From: Eulemur rufifrons | Taxonomy: Eukaryota > Chordata > Mammalia > Primates > Lemuridae | NCBI RefSeq assembly: GCF_041146395.1 | Contig: NC_090989.1 | Span: forward strand, 223,790,843-223,854,842 | Direction: 5' to 3' | DNA: 64,000 bases | Position numbers and translations under genes: made by a program | Notes under the pieces: model-generated | What the model was told of the DNA's origin: nothing | Databases searched by the model: none | The model's input: only the letters and a program-made list of their open reading frames with translations | Shown here: positions 47,263 to 58,624 of the stretch, one piece after another | How the letters are laid out: each line of letters begins with the position of its first letter | Numbering within the stretch: the first letter of the stretch is position 1

Positions 47263-49147
47263 TGGCATTTATCCATTCTGACAATCTCTGTTTTTTAATT
47301 GGTGTGTTTAGAACATTTATATCTAGTGTAATTGTTGACATGTTTGGATTTAAGGATACCACTTTATTATTTTTTTCTGTTTGTTCCTTCTGTTTTTCAT
47401 TCCTCTGATTCCCCTTTCTTGCCCTCTTTTGGGTTATCTGTACATTTTTTAGCATTCCATTTTTACCTATTGTGGTTTTTTGATCATATATTTCTTTGTA
47501 TAGTTTTCTAAGTGTTTCCTCTAGAGATTACAATATACATACTGAACTTTTAACAGTCTTCGTAGAGTATCTTACCACTTTAATTGGAATGTAAAAATCT
47601 TAGCGTAATATAGTTCCTTTTATTCTCTGTGCTTTATGCTATAGTTGTCATATATTACATGTGCATACATTGAAAACTTTATTGGACAATATTTTATTGT
47701 TTTCTTTCAACCACTGCATATATAAAGAACTAAAGATTAGTCTATCGTAGTTACCTCTGAAGAGGAAGAAGATTAGTCTATTATATTCACCATTTCTATT
47801 TTTCTGCTTTTATTTCAGATGTTCCAAGTACTTTTATAACACCATTTTCCTTTCATCTGAAGAATTTTCTTTAGCAATTTTCCTAAACCAGATCTACTAT
47901 TGGCAATGAATTCTCTTAGTTTTCCTTCATCTGAGAAAGTCTGAAAATTCGTAAAGGATATTTCTGCTGAATATCTCTGGGTTGATAATTAGTTTCTCTC
48001 AGTACTTTAAAATGTTGTGTCACTTGCTTTTGACCTCTATGATGAGAAAAACACAGTCATTCAAATCATTGTTCCTCTAAGTAATGTATTATTTTCCTCT
48101 GTTTTCAAGATTTTTTCTTGTTTTTAGTTTTCAGTAATTTGATAATGATGATGTGCCTGGATGCAGATTTCTTTGGGTTTATGTTTGGGGCTTTATGAAC
48201 TTCTTGAATTTTTAGGTTTATGCCAAATTTGGGGATTTTTCAGTTATTATTTACTCAAATATTGTTCCAGTGCCATACTCTTTTCTCTCTTCTGCTGGGA
48301 CTCTGATGCCATGAACATAAGATCTTTCACTATTACGCTACATGTCTGTGAAGCTCTGCTCCTTTTTATTTTCCAATCTTTTCTCTGTTGTTCAGATTGT
48401 ACAATTTCTGTTAATCTACCTCCAAGTTCACCGACTCCCCCCTCTTTCATCTTCATTCTGCAGTTGAGCTTATTTAGTGAGTTTTAAAACTGTGGTTATT
48501 GCATTTTTGAGTTCTAAAATTTTAATCTGGTTCTCCTTTATATCCTATATTCATTTGCTGAGGACTTCTATTTTTCAATCTGTTTCAGAAGTGTTTGCCT
48601 TTACTTGTTGAGCATTTTTATAACAGTTGCTTTAAAGTCTGTCAGATAATTCCAACATCTGTGCCTTCTCAGTGTGGGCCTCTGTTGACTGTCTTTACCC
48701 ATACAGACTGACAGTTCTCATGGTCCTTCATATGCCAAGTAATTTGGGGTTGTATTCTAGACATTTGGAACACTATATTACAAGACTCTAGGACTTATTT
48801 AAATTCTGATTGCTATTTTTATTTTAGCAGGCAATTGTCCTGGTTAGATTCAGGCTTTGAGTTCTAAACTCCTTTCTGTGGATTGTGTTTCCAGTGTCAG
48901 TTCAGTCTTCAAAGTCTTTGTAGAGACTTCCACTTCTAGCTATAATGAAGTAACAGGGAACAAATTTACCCTTCCTTTACTAGTTTGGTGGAACTTCAAA
49001 TTCTGGTCATTTCTCCTAATCTTCCTGCCACTATTTACTTTTCAAGGTCCTCAAATAGCTGCTGCATGCATTCTGTCCAGGTTTTATAGCTGCACTCAGA
49101 GGGAGAGTCAAGGTGAGGTATGCATACTTCATCTTCTGTGGAACTGA
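47263..49147 (-). mobile_element. L1/HAL1-type LINE with ORF1 and start of ORF2
   Basis: The plus strand is the complement of an L1. Around 48,110-48,260 it matches the ORF1 RNA-binding region (the complement encodes a relic of the ENFPN / RTP segment). Further right comes the coiled-coil part of ORF1. Toward the left, the minus-strand frame at 47,168-47,455 contains NMSTITLDINVLNTPIKKQR, the start of the ORF2 endonuclease. ORF2 then ends abruptly. Presence of ORF1 with almost no ORF2 suggests HAL1 or a deleted L1M. It sits inside a hAT-type element whose halves flank it. Confidence 0.8.
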
Positions 49148-49356
49148 GATCTCTTTACTATATTTAGATTTCATAAAATACACAGTTGAAAAAGTAGACT
49201 CATGTACCCAGTTGCTCCAAACATACTTATATGTTTTTCAATAACTATCAGTTTTTAAATTTAAATTAAAAAGAATTTAATAATCACTTACTCAGCTACC
49301 CTTTACAGGGCTTAGGAGCCACACATGGATGTAGGTTACTCCACTGGACAGAGCAG
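49148..49356 (+). mobile_element. hAT-type non-autonomous transposon, right part
   Basis: CTATATTTAGATTTCATAAA, then TTTAAATTTAAATTAAAAAG and GGAGCCACACATGGATGTAG, ending ACTGGACAGAGCAG, match the second half of the element that begins at 46,995, in the same order and orientation. It confirms that the LINE between them is a later insertion. Confidence 0.7.
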
Positions 49357-49699
49357 TTGCAGAAGGTCATACTGAAGAATTTATTAATATAAGAGAGGGC
49401 AGGAGTATAACCCCAGGTCTAGAACAACCATCCTCCACTACTGATTCTCTCAGAAAGAAAGGGGAAGAAACTCACGTTTCGAGGCCTGTTTTATATAATG
49501 AAGCTCCCTAGTTCTCTTCAGTCAGGATAAACCAGAGCTGGATTTACTGAAGGTAAAGCTCTGAAGTGTCTCGTTTCTGAGTTTTGCTACTTTGGCTAAT
49601 AGTGCCAACCTCTTTCTCTTGTCCTTCCTTGTCACAAATGTGATGTTTTTATTGAAATTCTAATCTTGTCTTTTTAGATGGGAAGTCAAAATTCTAGAG

Positions 49700-50207
49700 A
49701 TGTGCTGCCAAGTACCATAGCCACTAGCTACTAGCTACATGTGGCTATTTGGCACTTAATAAGTCTGCAACTGACAAGGTGAATTATTAATTTTCATTAT
49801 AATTAAAAGTTTTAAGGAATGGATGCTTGTTTCTGTTCTTGGGAAACTTTTAAGTATGTTGGAACAACTTGGGAATGTGTGTCTATTTTTTCAACCATAA
49901 AGGTCATGAAATCTAAATGCAGATCAAGTATCTCTGATGAAAATCTAGTGCCTAAATTGATATGTGCTATACATATAAAATATACACTGCATTTGGAAGA
50001 TTTAGTCTGAATTCAAAATATGAAATATATTATTGATAATTTTTCTTGATTAAATGTTGAAATGATAATATCTTTGATATATTAGGTTAAATAAAATATG
50101 TCAAGATTAGTTTTACCCATTTCTCTTTGCTTTTTAAGTACGGATACCACAAAATTTAAAATTACCTATGTGGTTCTCATTATATTTCTTTCTATCAGAC
50201 AGCGCTG
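49700..50207 (-). mobile_element. Complete hAT-type non-autonomous transposon with 8-bp target duplication
   Basis: A second copy of the same element as at 46,995-49,356, in opposite orientation. The ends are inverted repeats (left TGTGCTGCCAAGTA; right, as complement, CAGCGCTGTCTGATA). Flanking octamers TTCTAGAG (49,692-49,699) and TTCTAAAG (50,208-50,215) differ at one base and look like the 8-bp target duplication typical of hAT elements. At about 508 bp it has no coding capacity. Confidence 0.78.
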
Positions 50208-50219
50208 TTCTAAAGGAAT

Positions 50220-52145
50220 AAATTGAGATACATATGTGTATTTCTACCTGGATTTCTAGAAAGTGAAAACACAGACAAAAATATACGTTATTTGTTGTAG
50301 CAAAGAAGAAATTATAGAGGGAACATGTAGACAGAAGAATAATATATGTACACATTACCAGAATCTTCAAACTGTGTAACTAGGTGAAAAAATTATTTTC
50401 TAATTGTCTTTATTTTTAATCACTTGGAATGGAAAGATGATTAGGACAAAAAGATGTTAAAAATTACTCTTTTCAATACCTTGCTTGTTTGTTGGTCAGT
50501 TCTTAATTTACAAACGACCTTGTAAAACAAAAACGGTAAACTTAGAATGACTACAAAGACTGCAGACTGCATAGCAGCTACCATACATTTTTAGACATCT
50601 ATTTTTTTCCACAAATGTGTCAAGCTGACAAAATAAGAATATAAGCAATTTACAAACTCTTAGCATTAAATTCTAATTCAGGCTCTCCCTTTTTTGGCTT
50701 TGGTAAATGGAAATGGATCAGCCATAAGTTTCTAGAACTAATATTACAGGATGGAGGGAGACATGCTGATCTGTCAAATGGGGTCTTAAATAATATTAAC
50801 GTGAAATACCACATGGCCAAAGGCCCTAAAAAAATCCCTTGAATTTGGTCTTAAAAGCAAAACAATTTACCCAACCGCCTTATGCACGCTATTCTTGGTG
50901 CACAACAGGAATGAGTCTAAACTTTAATAGACTGTAATCAGTGTCAAAGGACTGATCGAAGATGTCAAAGTGAAGTCTATACTGCAGCTCAGAGAGTGAG
51001 GCCAGCTTTCAGAGGCCACCCAGTTGCTGAGAGAAAAGGAGTATTTTGTTCAGGTGACCTTAAGCCTCCAAGAGGTCAGGCAGGATGATCTCAGTTTTGC
51101 TTTTCAGGCTTTCTGAGGACACCTCCTGGGTCAGTGATTGTTTGAGGACTGTGGGTGAACTATGCTGAGTTCACCCTGGGATTCATCCTCTGGGCTCCAG
51201 CCACTTCTAAGGTTGCAGAGATCACCTATTACTTAAGGCTCCCACAGCCTGACAGTCTAGTTTTCTTTCTTATTATAAATGCTTCACCATCTAGGAGAAA
51301 CACATGTAATTATAACATTTACATAAAAGGACAGGGTATGCAAAACTGTATGCAGTGTGATAGCAATTACTCAGACACAGGAAATACAGCTTAAAGGCCC
51401 AGAGTTGTTATCTCTAGTGAGAGGATTATATTCCTTATACTTTTAATATTTTCCACATTTTAAGGGGGAAAAAAATCACGTTATTACTTATACAAAACAA
51501 CACATATTTTTTTGTATGGGGGAGCATTAAGAAACAAAAAAGGTCCATATCTATGAAAATACATGGATATATTTTGAATTAGTATCCTCCTTTGACATTG
51601 GCATGTAAAACATTTTGTAAACAACTTGTGATTATCAGTAAGCAGAGGTATATTCATAAATGTGCTTTCAAAGTGCCACGGTGCAGCTCCAATAAATTGG
51701 ATCAGTATTAAAAACAAAAATGGATTCCCTAGGAAAGCAGTCTCCAGAGTAGAATACAATAAAAGGAAAATTTACCTCTTTTCTGAAATACGAGTGTAAA
51801 CATTAACCATTCAATTACTCTGTATATCTAAGGTCTTGATAATTCTGCATGAAAAATTAAGGTTTTGCATTATATAAATTTTTGATCTACTTTTCTAACT
51901 TGAGTATGATATATTTCAAATTACTTTTTATGGATCTTTCACAGTTCAGCCAGGTAGACAGAGAACCACAATAAAAGGTATTATTTATTAGATCAATGTG
52001 TTACCTTGTAGCCATAGAGCTCCAGGTAAATATAGTTGCCATTTTCACAGACTTGAAGTGCTATATGTCAAGAAGTTCACACATAAATAATACGTTATTA
52101 AAAATATATTATTTGCAGAAAAGAGAGCTGGCATTGCCAAAGTAC
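50220..52145. other. Mostly unique intron
   Basis: A weak L1M-like patch near 51,300-51,470 (GTTATCTCTAGTGAGAGGAT, ATATTTTCCACATTTT). Otherwise nothing recognised. Confidence 0.45.
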
Positions 52146-53421
52146 TGTAGGAAGAGAACCACAAATCACATATGATAGTGAAACCCTATTGGCATTCCCT
52201 TTAAAGGGAAGAACTAGACAAAGATGCCTCCTATAATGTCTGCCATTTTAATATCTTTCTAGCAATGTTAGCCAAAGAAGTAAAAGATTACAAATAATGT
52301 ACACTGGAAAATAAAATTTACATTATTTGGAAATGATATGATAATCCACTGACAAGACTCAGTAGAATCACCTGAAAAAAAATCAGAGCTCATATACAAA
52401 AATTACAAAAATTAATAGCTTCCCTAATTTCTAGAAATAACCAGCTAGAAAACACAATGCAGTTAAAATTCACATTTGTAAAGGAAAGAAAAAATACTAA
52501 ACAGGTAGGAATACATTTAAGAGAGTGGCACACAGAACCAATATAAAGAAAACCATGTAGTTACTATGGGACATAAAAGACAATTCACATTCATAAAACA
52601 CTATACCATTGTGCTGAATGTTAAAGCTTAATTATAAAGATGATAATTTCCCCCCAAATAAATTCAGAAATGCAATGGAGTTACCATTAATATCCCATTA
52701 GAAGTTTTCTTTAGAACCTGACAAAATTACTCAAGTTCCTCTAGAAGAATCATTGTCAAGAATACTCAAGAAAATTGGGGGGGAAATGGATAAGTAGATA
52801 GGGCCTGCACAACTGAATATCAAAATGTATCAAAATGTGCTATAAAGCTATAAGAATAGAAACCTATCCTGTGGTTACCAGAAAATGTTAAAGAACAGTC
52901 TAGAATTCAGTATACAGTTAATATGGCATTTCAAATTAATACATAAAGGATAGATTATTAAATAAGCTTGGTTAACTGGCTATTCATTTTAGAAAAGATG
53001 AATTTAGATCCCCATCTCTCACCTTACACAAAAAATTTCAGATTCAGTAAGATTTAAATGTGAAAAATGAAACCACACAAGTACTAGAGGAAAATTAATG
53101 TAATATATATAATAATGTGACAGAAAAGACCTGTCCAAGCATGCCAATAGCCCAAATCACAGAGAAAAATATTAGATTTAACAGCATAACAATGTAAATC
53201 TCTAAGAAAAACAAAACTACCCAACAGAAAACTGAAAGGCAGGCAAATTGAAGAAATATCTGCAACATACGACAGAAAGGGAGTTAATAACTTTAACCAA
53301 TAAAAAGTTTCTGTGAATTAACTTCAAGAACAAAACACTCCATTGAAAATACAGGGAAGTGGCATGAGGCAGTTTACAAAAAGAAATCATATAAATGTCC
53401 CACAGCTGGTCTAAATCTATA

Positions 53422-53450
53422 TCCATCTATCTATCTATCTATCTATATTC
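53422..53450. repeat. (TCTA)n microsatellite
   Basis: About six tetranucleotide units within the L1M 3' region. Likely polymorphic in length. Confidence 0.9.
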
Positions 53451-53724
53451 TCTTTCTAGAGAGAAATTTGGCAATGTACATCAAATACCCCAACATTTAC
53501 AACTCTGCTGATCTATATAATAATTATATTTTCAGAAATTTATTCTAAGAAAATGACCATGATGTTTAAAGCCACTTTATAATATTTAATGATTAAAAAA
53601 TAGATTTCTAACACTAATTATTTGTTTAAATTATACTAATTGTTTAAAAATGCAACCATGGAAATATTATAGAAGACTATTTAGTGACAAAATAATTCAT
53701 GCTACCTTAGGTTTTAAAAACCAG

Positions 53725-53957
53725 ATTTTTGTTACCCAGGATGGAATGCGGTGGCCTGATCATAGCTTACTGTAACCTCCAACTCCTGGGCTCAAGTGAT
53801 CCAATCCTTCCACCTCAGCCTCCCAAGTAGCTAGGACTACAGGCATGTGCCACCATGCCCAGCTAATTTTTTTTTTTTAGAGATGGGGTCTCACTATATT
53901 GCCCAGGGTAGTCTCAAACTCTTGGCCTCAAGCATTCCTCCAGCCTTGGCCTCCCAA
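53725..53957 (-). mobile_element. Old AluJ-like element, truncated, inside an L1M
   Basis: A reverse-strand Alu with many differences: TTGTTACCCAGGATGGAATG, AGGACTACAGGCATGTGCC, then CTTGGCCTCCCAA, where it stops before the usual Alu head. It lacks the strepsirrhine features, so it predates the three younger copies. The L1M sequence continues on both sides. Confidence 0.8.
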
Positions 53958-54199
53958 TAAAAAGCAGATTCAAAAGAGTATGTCCTCTATGAGTCTGTTT
54001 TTAGGAAAATCTGCAAGTGAATGCAAATAGAAAAGATTGAAAGATACACACCAAAATTATCAAAATTGATTATTGTGAGTTTGGGGGTTATGAGAGATTT
54101 TAAAAAATATCTTTATCACACATACTTCCTAAATTTTCTACAGTGAGCAATGTATTCATGTCATGCTGATAAATACATAATTTTTAGGCAAAGTAGATT

Positions 54200-54735
54200 T
54201 GCAGCAGATTTTCCTGGGGAAGATTTATGAAGAGATGAAATGGAACTAGCAGATTTCAGAATTCATGCGGAATTAGCCAGTAAGATCAGGTATTGTACTT
54301 TATTTTTCCTGAATATTTATTGTCCTTTTCCTTTTCTATATTTTCTCCTTCTTTCTGCTGTCCCTGGATGATTTGTCTTTTTTAAAATGTCTGTTTCCTC
54401 CTTTATTTTCACTTAAAAAAAACAAAAAACAAAACCTACCTTGTTTGTTTCTGCCACTCTCATTTTTATGTTCCACTGCTGATGATCCTACCTCTTAAAA
54501 TCCCCCTTCCAACTTTCTAGGATCAACTACACTCTATCATACTCAATTTACAATACAACAGAATCCTTGTCTGCATTCCCAATATGACTCTTTCCCACCC
54601 TTAAACAGCAATATCCATTCTTCCTCTATCCCTTCTTAACCACTGTCACGAAAACAGATAAAGAATAGTTAAGATTTATAAACAGAACCGGCAATAAACC
54701 CTCACCTTTAAGTCAGCTCGAAACAAACTCTCCAA
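54200..54735. other. No recognisable feature
   Basis: Pyrimidine-rich intron with a C/T-rich centre. Nothing recognised. Confidence 0.5.
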
Positions 54736-54739
54736 CTAA

Positions 54740-54960
54740 TCACTGAATTGGGATGTGGAGTCAAAAGGAGCCTCAAAAAAACATCTGGTCTGGGCCCTGG
54801 CAGGGAAAGCTCTATCCTTCCCATCTGATGGATGAGGCAAGAGAAACCCAGAGAAGAAGTGGCTGAAACACACATTGGTAACTAGTGGGAGAAGAGGAGA
54901 TGAAATCTGGGTCTTGTGATTCCTAGAAACATGACTTTTCTGCAGTACCACATTGCCTGC
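54740..54960. mobile_element. MIR-like SINE fragment
   Basis: GATGGATGAGGCAAGAGAAA, CCCAGAGAAGAAGTGGCTGA and TGAAATCTGGGTCTTGTGAT resemble the complement of a MIR-like SINE. It borders the homopurine tract that starts at 54,980. Confidence 0.5.
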
Positions 54961-54979
54961 ATCTGAAAAGAAAAGAAAC

Positions 54980-55058
54980 GAAAAAAAGAAGGAAGAGAAG
55001 GAGGGAGAGAGGGAAGGAAAGAAAGAAAAAGGAAGGAAGGAAGGAAGAAAAAGAAAAA
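54980..55058. repeat. Homopurine tract, 79 nt
   Basis: Every base is A or G, in GGAA, GAAA and GGGAGA blocks. A shorter homopurine run (54,965-54,978) precedes it, separated by one C. Such tracts can form triplex DNA. Open frames on both strands here are low-complexity Lys/Glu or Phe/Ser/Leu runs, not genes. Confidence 0.92.
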
Positions 55059-55299
55059 CGGAAACTAAACAATATTCCAATGAATGGCTATGGCTGAATG
55101 AGTTACCTATGTACATTTTTATAAATGTTAAGTCAAAAAATAATATCCTGCCCTTGCACTAATTATATAGGTGACCTAATCTCTCCGGGCCTTGGTTGCT
55201 CATTTTAAAGCAAGTCAAACTTGACAGCTCTCTAACAGTGCAGTTCAACTACACTTCCATTAATGTATTACATTATAAAGTTATGGGCAACTCAGAAAA

Positions 55300-55400
55300 C
55301 AACATATATTCAATTCAATGAACATTTAATTGGGTACCTGCTATGGTAAGATACCATGACAGGTGCTGTGGGGATATAGCTATGGCCTCTATTTGTGTAA
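55300..55400 (-). mobile_element. Short L2 3' fragment, reverse orientation
   Basis: CAATTCAATGAACATTTAAT, GGGTACCTGCTATGG and GACAGGTGCTGTGGGGATAT fit the complement of the L2 3' end. Confidence 0.55.
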
Positions 55401-55644
55401 CCAAGGTAGTACCATACAATTTTAGAGCTGGAAGAATTAAATTTCATAAATGAGCACATAGGCAGAGAGTGTTGGATATATTGAAATATTAAACTTTAAA
55501 TATATTTATAAAGTTAAAAAAGTTATTACGTATATATAATATGTAAAGGACTATCATATTCTTTAATAACTCTTTTAAAGATTAGATAGGAAAATATGGG
55601 ATTTGGGTTTCAGTTCCAGCACTGTCAGAAATTCTTCTGTAAAA

Positions 55645-55725
55645 AAAAAAAATTACGAAGGTGAAATTCACATAACATAAAACTAAACATTTTAAATTGA
55701 ACATTTAGCATGTTCACAAAGTTGT
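55645..55725 (-). mobile_element. Short L1M fragment
   Basis: GGTGAAATTCACATAACATA and TTCACAAAGTTGTGCAACCA are the usual complement of an L1M 3' segment. Only about 80 bases are recognisable. Confidence 0.55.
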
Positions 55726-55729
55726 GCAA

Positions 55730-56270
55730 CCACCACTTCTGTTAGCTCCCAAGCTGTCCTTGCAGTGCAACAGTGCATTCCAAGGTGCGCTCCAACCTTG
55801 ATCTTGACTACTTCCCAATGAAGCCTATGACTCCTGGAGGAATTTCTCAATTCATTCAGCAGAACTGGGAAACTCATCCTATTCCAGAATCATTTAACAA
55901 TCATCTCTGCAAATCTCTATCAACAAAGTGAAGAGCTGTATAATTACCTAGAAAAGTCAATCTATGGAATCATTCTCGAGAGCTAACTACAAAATTGCAT
56001 TTTTCATCACTAGACTTTTATTACCTGAATTAATCACTGCCTCTATTCTCTCAATTTCCCTTTGTGAAACTTTGCACAGAGTACTCAAAGTGTGTCCAAG
56101 GCCCAAACTCACAAGAGATCAATTCATAGGTTCTCTGTGTAGACCCCTCTTTGGCAGGCAGGGTTTATTCAAGAAATGTTTGCATATTTGAAACTAGTAA
56201 TTACAGGTATGCTTTACAAAGAGATGGTGATTGATGAATACTCACATATTACCATAGAAATATTCTTTTA
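55730..56270. other. No recognisable feature
   Basis: Apparently unique intron. Frames are short and without known content. Confidence 0.5.
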
Positions 56271-56274
56271 TGCT

Positions 56275-56470
56275 AATCATAAAATTACAACTACCAACAT
56301 TTTCTGAGGATTTATTATGCCCTTGACACAGGTCTGTGTGCTTTCAATATGTTATTTCATTTAATCCTTTTAATGGTTATAGCAATACTGAGGCTTGGAG
56401 AGGTTAAGTGACTTGCCTAAAGTCATCCACTTTATAAGTGGAGAACCAGAATTATAAGGTCTGTTTGTCC
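56275..56470 (-). mobile_element. MIR
   Basis: TTATTATGCCCTTGACACAG, TTCATTTAATCCTTTTAATG and AGGTTAAGTGACTTGCCTAA are complements of MIR. Confidence 0.85.
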
Positions 56471-56859
56471 AAAAAACTCTCTTCTATCTGCTAAGCATAC
56501 TCCTTCCCTGAGACCACATTGCCAATACTGATCCCTGAACCACTTCTATAAAGAATTCCCACGGCAGGTGGAATGAGCCAAAGCCACATGGCTTAAATCT
56601 GAAAGGCATTCCCAGGCAGCACTGTGGAGAAGGGGCAAAAAGGTTTACCACCTTTGAAAGACTCAGGGATTCCAACCATTAGTCATAAGCAGAGGTGCAT
56701 TAGCAAACACTGGTTTCAATCCACGTCAAAGGTATTTTCATTTATCCCTATGAAAATACTCAAAAATTTCCCACTCAATTTAATATCACACCTGGTGCCA
56801 CCTTCAGCACTCCCACCCCCTTACCCTAGACTGCTTGTTTTCCCATAGTCTTATCACTA

Positions 56860-56990
56860 ACACACTATAACATTTACTAATTTATTGTGCCTATCATTAT
56901 TATAATATGCTAGAATACAAGCTTATTGAGAACAAGGATCTTTGTTTTATTCACTGCTGTGTCCCCAGTGTTTAGAAATACAATGGCCTG
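56860..56990 (+). mobile_element. L2 3' tip
   Basis: AATACAAGCTTATTGAGAAC, AAGGATCTTTGTTTTATTC and GCTGTGTCCCCAGTGTTTAG match the L2 3' end. Confidence 0.7.
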
Positions 56991-56999
56991 GACCACAGA

Positions 57000-57500
57000 T
57001 GGATCACATTCCTCTTCCTTACAAAAGTACACGATGGTATCTATTCAAATCACTTTCTAACATTTCACTAAATGCTGCTAAATATTTCGCACATTTGGAT
57101 GAAGACACTGCCGCGTCTATAAGTGAATTCAGCAGCTACGTCACTGGGGACAAAGCTGTAATTATGGAATAATAGAAATATCCCTGACAGATGGAAGGGG
57201 TTTTTCTTGTTGTTATAGCTTATCCAGGAATTATATAAAGAGTTCAGTGAGTTTCCATAACTGACTGGTGATCCACGTATACAAATCTAGTCATGATATC
57301 CTAATGACTCTCAGCATCAGGAAGCTGTGGGGTTGGGGGGAGGACAGGGCAACAGAGGAAGGATGTTGAACTTTAAAACATACGTTGATCTTTATACTAG
57401 GAGTTACTATTTGGAAAATGTTTTAAATGCTCATTAATGAAATGCTCTATAATGAAAACTATAAAAAATAGCGTGACAAACTAATATGGCAGGGCATGGG
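57000..57500. other. No recognisable feature
   Basis: Apparently unique sequence with a G-rich patch near 57,328-57,348. Confidence 0.5.
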
Positions 57501-57504
57501 TTAA

Positions 57505-57725
57505 TAAGTGCTCATTTATTAAACACTTTACTAGGGACCAGGCACTGTTCTGAGGCCTTTATGTATATTACATCATTTGAATGTCCTTACAACAACTCTG
57601 TGACGTACGTACTATTACTATTTTATAGAGAATGAAACTGAGGCTCTTGGTTGTCTAACCTGCCCATGACCACAGAGCTACTTAATGATGGAGCTGGGCT
57701 CATGACCAGGAGTTGTACTCAAGGT
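57505..57725 (-). mobile_element. MIR, split by MER5A
   Basis: Reverse-strand MIR landmarks: GGACCAGGCACTGTTCTGAG, ACAACTCTGTGACG, GAATGAAACTGAGGCTC and GACCACAGAGCTACTTAATG. The last 30 or so bases lie beyond the MER5A, at 57,931-57,962. Confidence 0.88.
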
Positions 57726-57930
57726 TAGTGGTTCTCAAGAGGAGTAGTTTTGTCCCCCAGTTGATACTGGCAATGTTTGAAGACATTTTGGTTGTCCCAA
57801 CTTGGGGGGAAGGTACAACTGGCATCTAGCGGGTAGGAATGCCACTAAACATCCTATAATGCAGGGAACATCCCATAGCAAAGAATTATCTGGCCCCAAA
57901 TGTCACTAGTGCCAAGGTTGAGAAACCCTG
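57726..57930 (+). mobile_element. MER5A (hAT-Charlie, non-autonomous), inside a MIR
   Basis: It starts TAGTGGTTCTCAAGAGG and ends TTGAGAAACCCTG, the inverted termini of MER5A, with the usual interior (GGCAATGTTTGAAGACATTT, GGCATCTAGCGGGTAGG). MIR sequence precedes it and the MIR tail (CTCTTGACCACTATAC) follows it, so it inserted into the MIR. The flanking octamers (CTCAAGGT, CTCTAGAA) agree at only 5 of 8 positions. Confidence 0.88.
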
Positions 57931-58058
57931 CTCTAGAAGTAAAACTCTTGACCACTATACTCAAAGTCTGAGAAACACCACCTTTGACACAAGGACAGAA
58001 AGGAAGAAAACAAACTAACATGCCACTTATAAGTAGTCATGTTACCTAATAAAAGAAG

Positions 58059-58490
58059 TGTATTAGTTTCCTGAAGCTGCTGTAACAAATCACAGTAAAT
58101 TTGGTGGCTGAAAACTGCAAACATTTATTCTCTAACAGTTCTGGAGGCCAGGAGTCCAAAACCAGTATCACTGGATGGAAATCAAGGTGTTGGCAGGACC
58201 GTGCTGTCTCCAGGGCTCTAGGGGAGAATCTGTCCTTCACCTCTCCCAGGTTCTGGTGGCTGCCAGCATTGGCACTCCTTGGCTTGTAGCCACGTCACTT
58301 CAGCCTCGTCTTAGTAGGATGCTTATGATGCCATCTGGGGCCCACCTGAATAACCCAGGATAATCACCTCATCTCAAAATCCTTAATTTAGTCACATCTA
58401 CAGAAACCCTTTTTTCAAATAAAGTAATATTTACAGGTTCTAGAAATTAGGACATGGATATCTTTTGGAGACCACAAGTCGAGATTATTA
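58059..58490 (-). mobile_element. MLT1-type MaLR solo LTR
   Basis: Reverse-strand MLT1: TGTATTAGTTTCCTGAAGCT, ACAGTTCTGGAGGCCAGGAG, CCAGGATAATCACCTCATCT and TTAGGACATGGATATCTTTT occur in the expected order. It has no internal region and no coding content. It follows a MIR with an embedded MER5A by about 100 bases. Confidence 0.85.
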
Positions 58491-58494
58491 TTCC

Positions 58495-58620
58495 CATTTT
58501 ACCCATGAGGGAACTTAAAGGCTAACAAGAGGTGGAGGCAGGATTTGAACCTCATTCTGTCCATCTCTGAAGCTTATTGTCTTTTTCTTAATACGATGCC
58601 ACCTACAAAGGCTGAAGAAA
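58495..58620 (-). mobile_element. MIR 3' half
   Basis: CATTTTACCCATGAGGGAAC, GTGGAGGCAGGATTTGAACC and TTTCTTAATACGATGCC are complements of MIR. It directly follows the MLT1 LTR. Confidence 0.7.
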
Positions 58621-58624
58621 AGAT

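Larger units (their letters stand above)
52150..54190 (+). mobile_element. Long L1M (3' part of ORF2 and 3' UTR), decayed
   Basis: About 2 kb reads in order like an old L1: the reverse transcriptase end (AGATGCCTCCTATAATGTCT, ATAGCTTCCCTAATTTCTAG), the C-terminal domain (CACAACTGAATATCAAAATG, GATCCCCATCTCTCACCTTA, GAGGAAAATTAATGT) and a 3' UTR ending near ATTTTCTACAGTGAGCAATG. All frames are broken. It has since taken in a (TCTA)n repeat at 53,422-53,450 and an old Alu at 53,725-53,957. Confidence 0.8.

Noticed and set aside
47168..47455. Minus-strand frame with an endonuclease-like start
   Set aside because: It is the beginning of a LINE ORF2 relic, ending after a short stretch, and is not a host gene.
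54736..55116. 126-codon minus-strand and 69-codon plus-strand frames
   Set aside because: Both are low-complexity translations of the homopurine tract and neighbouring SINE-like sequence.
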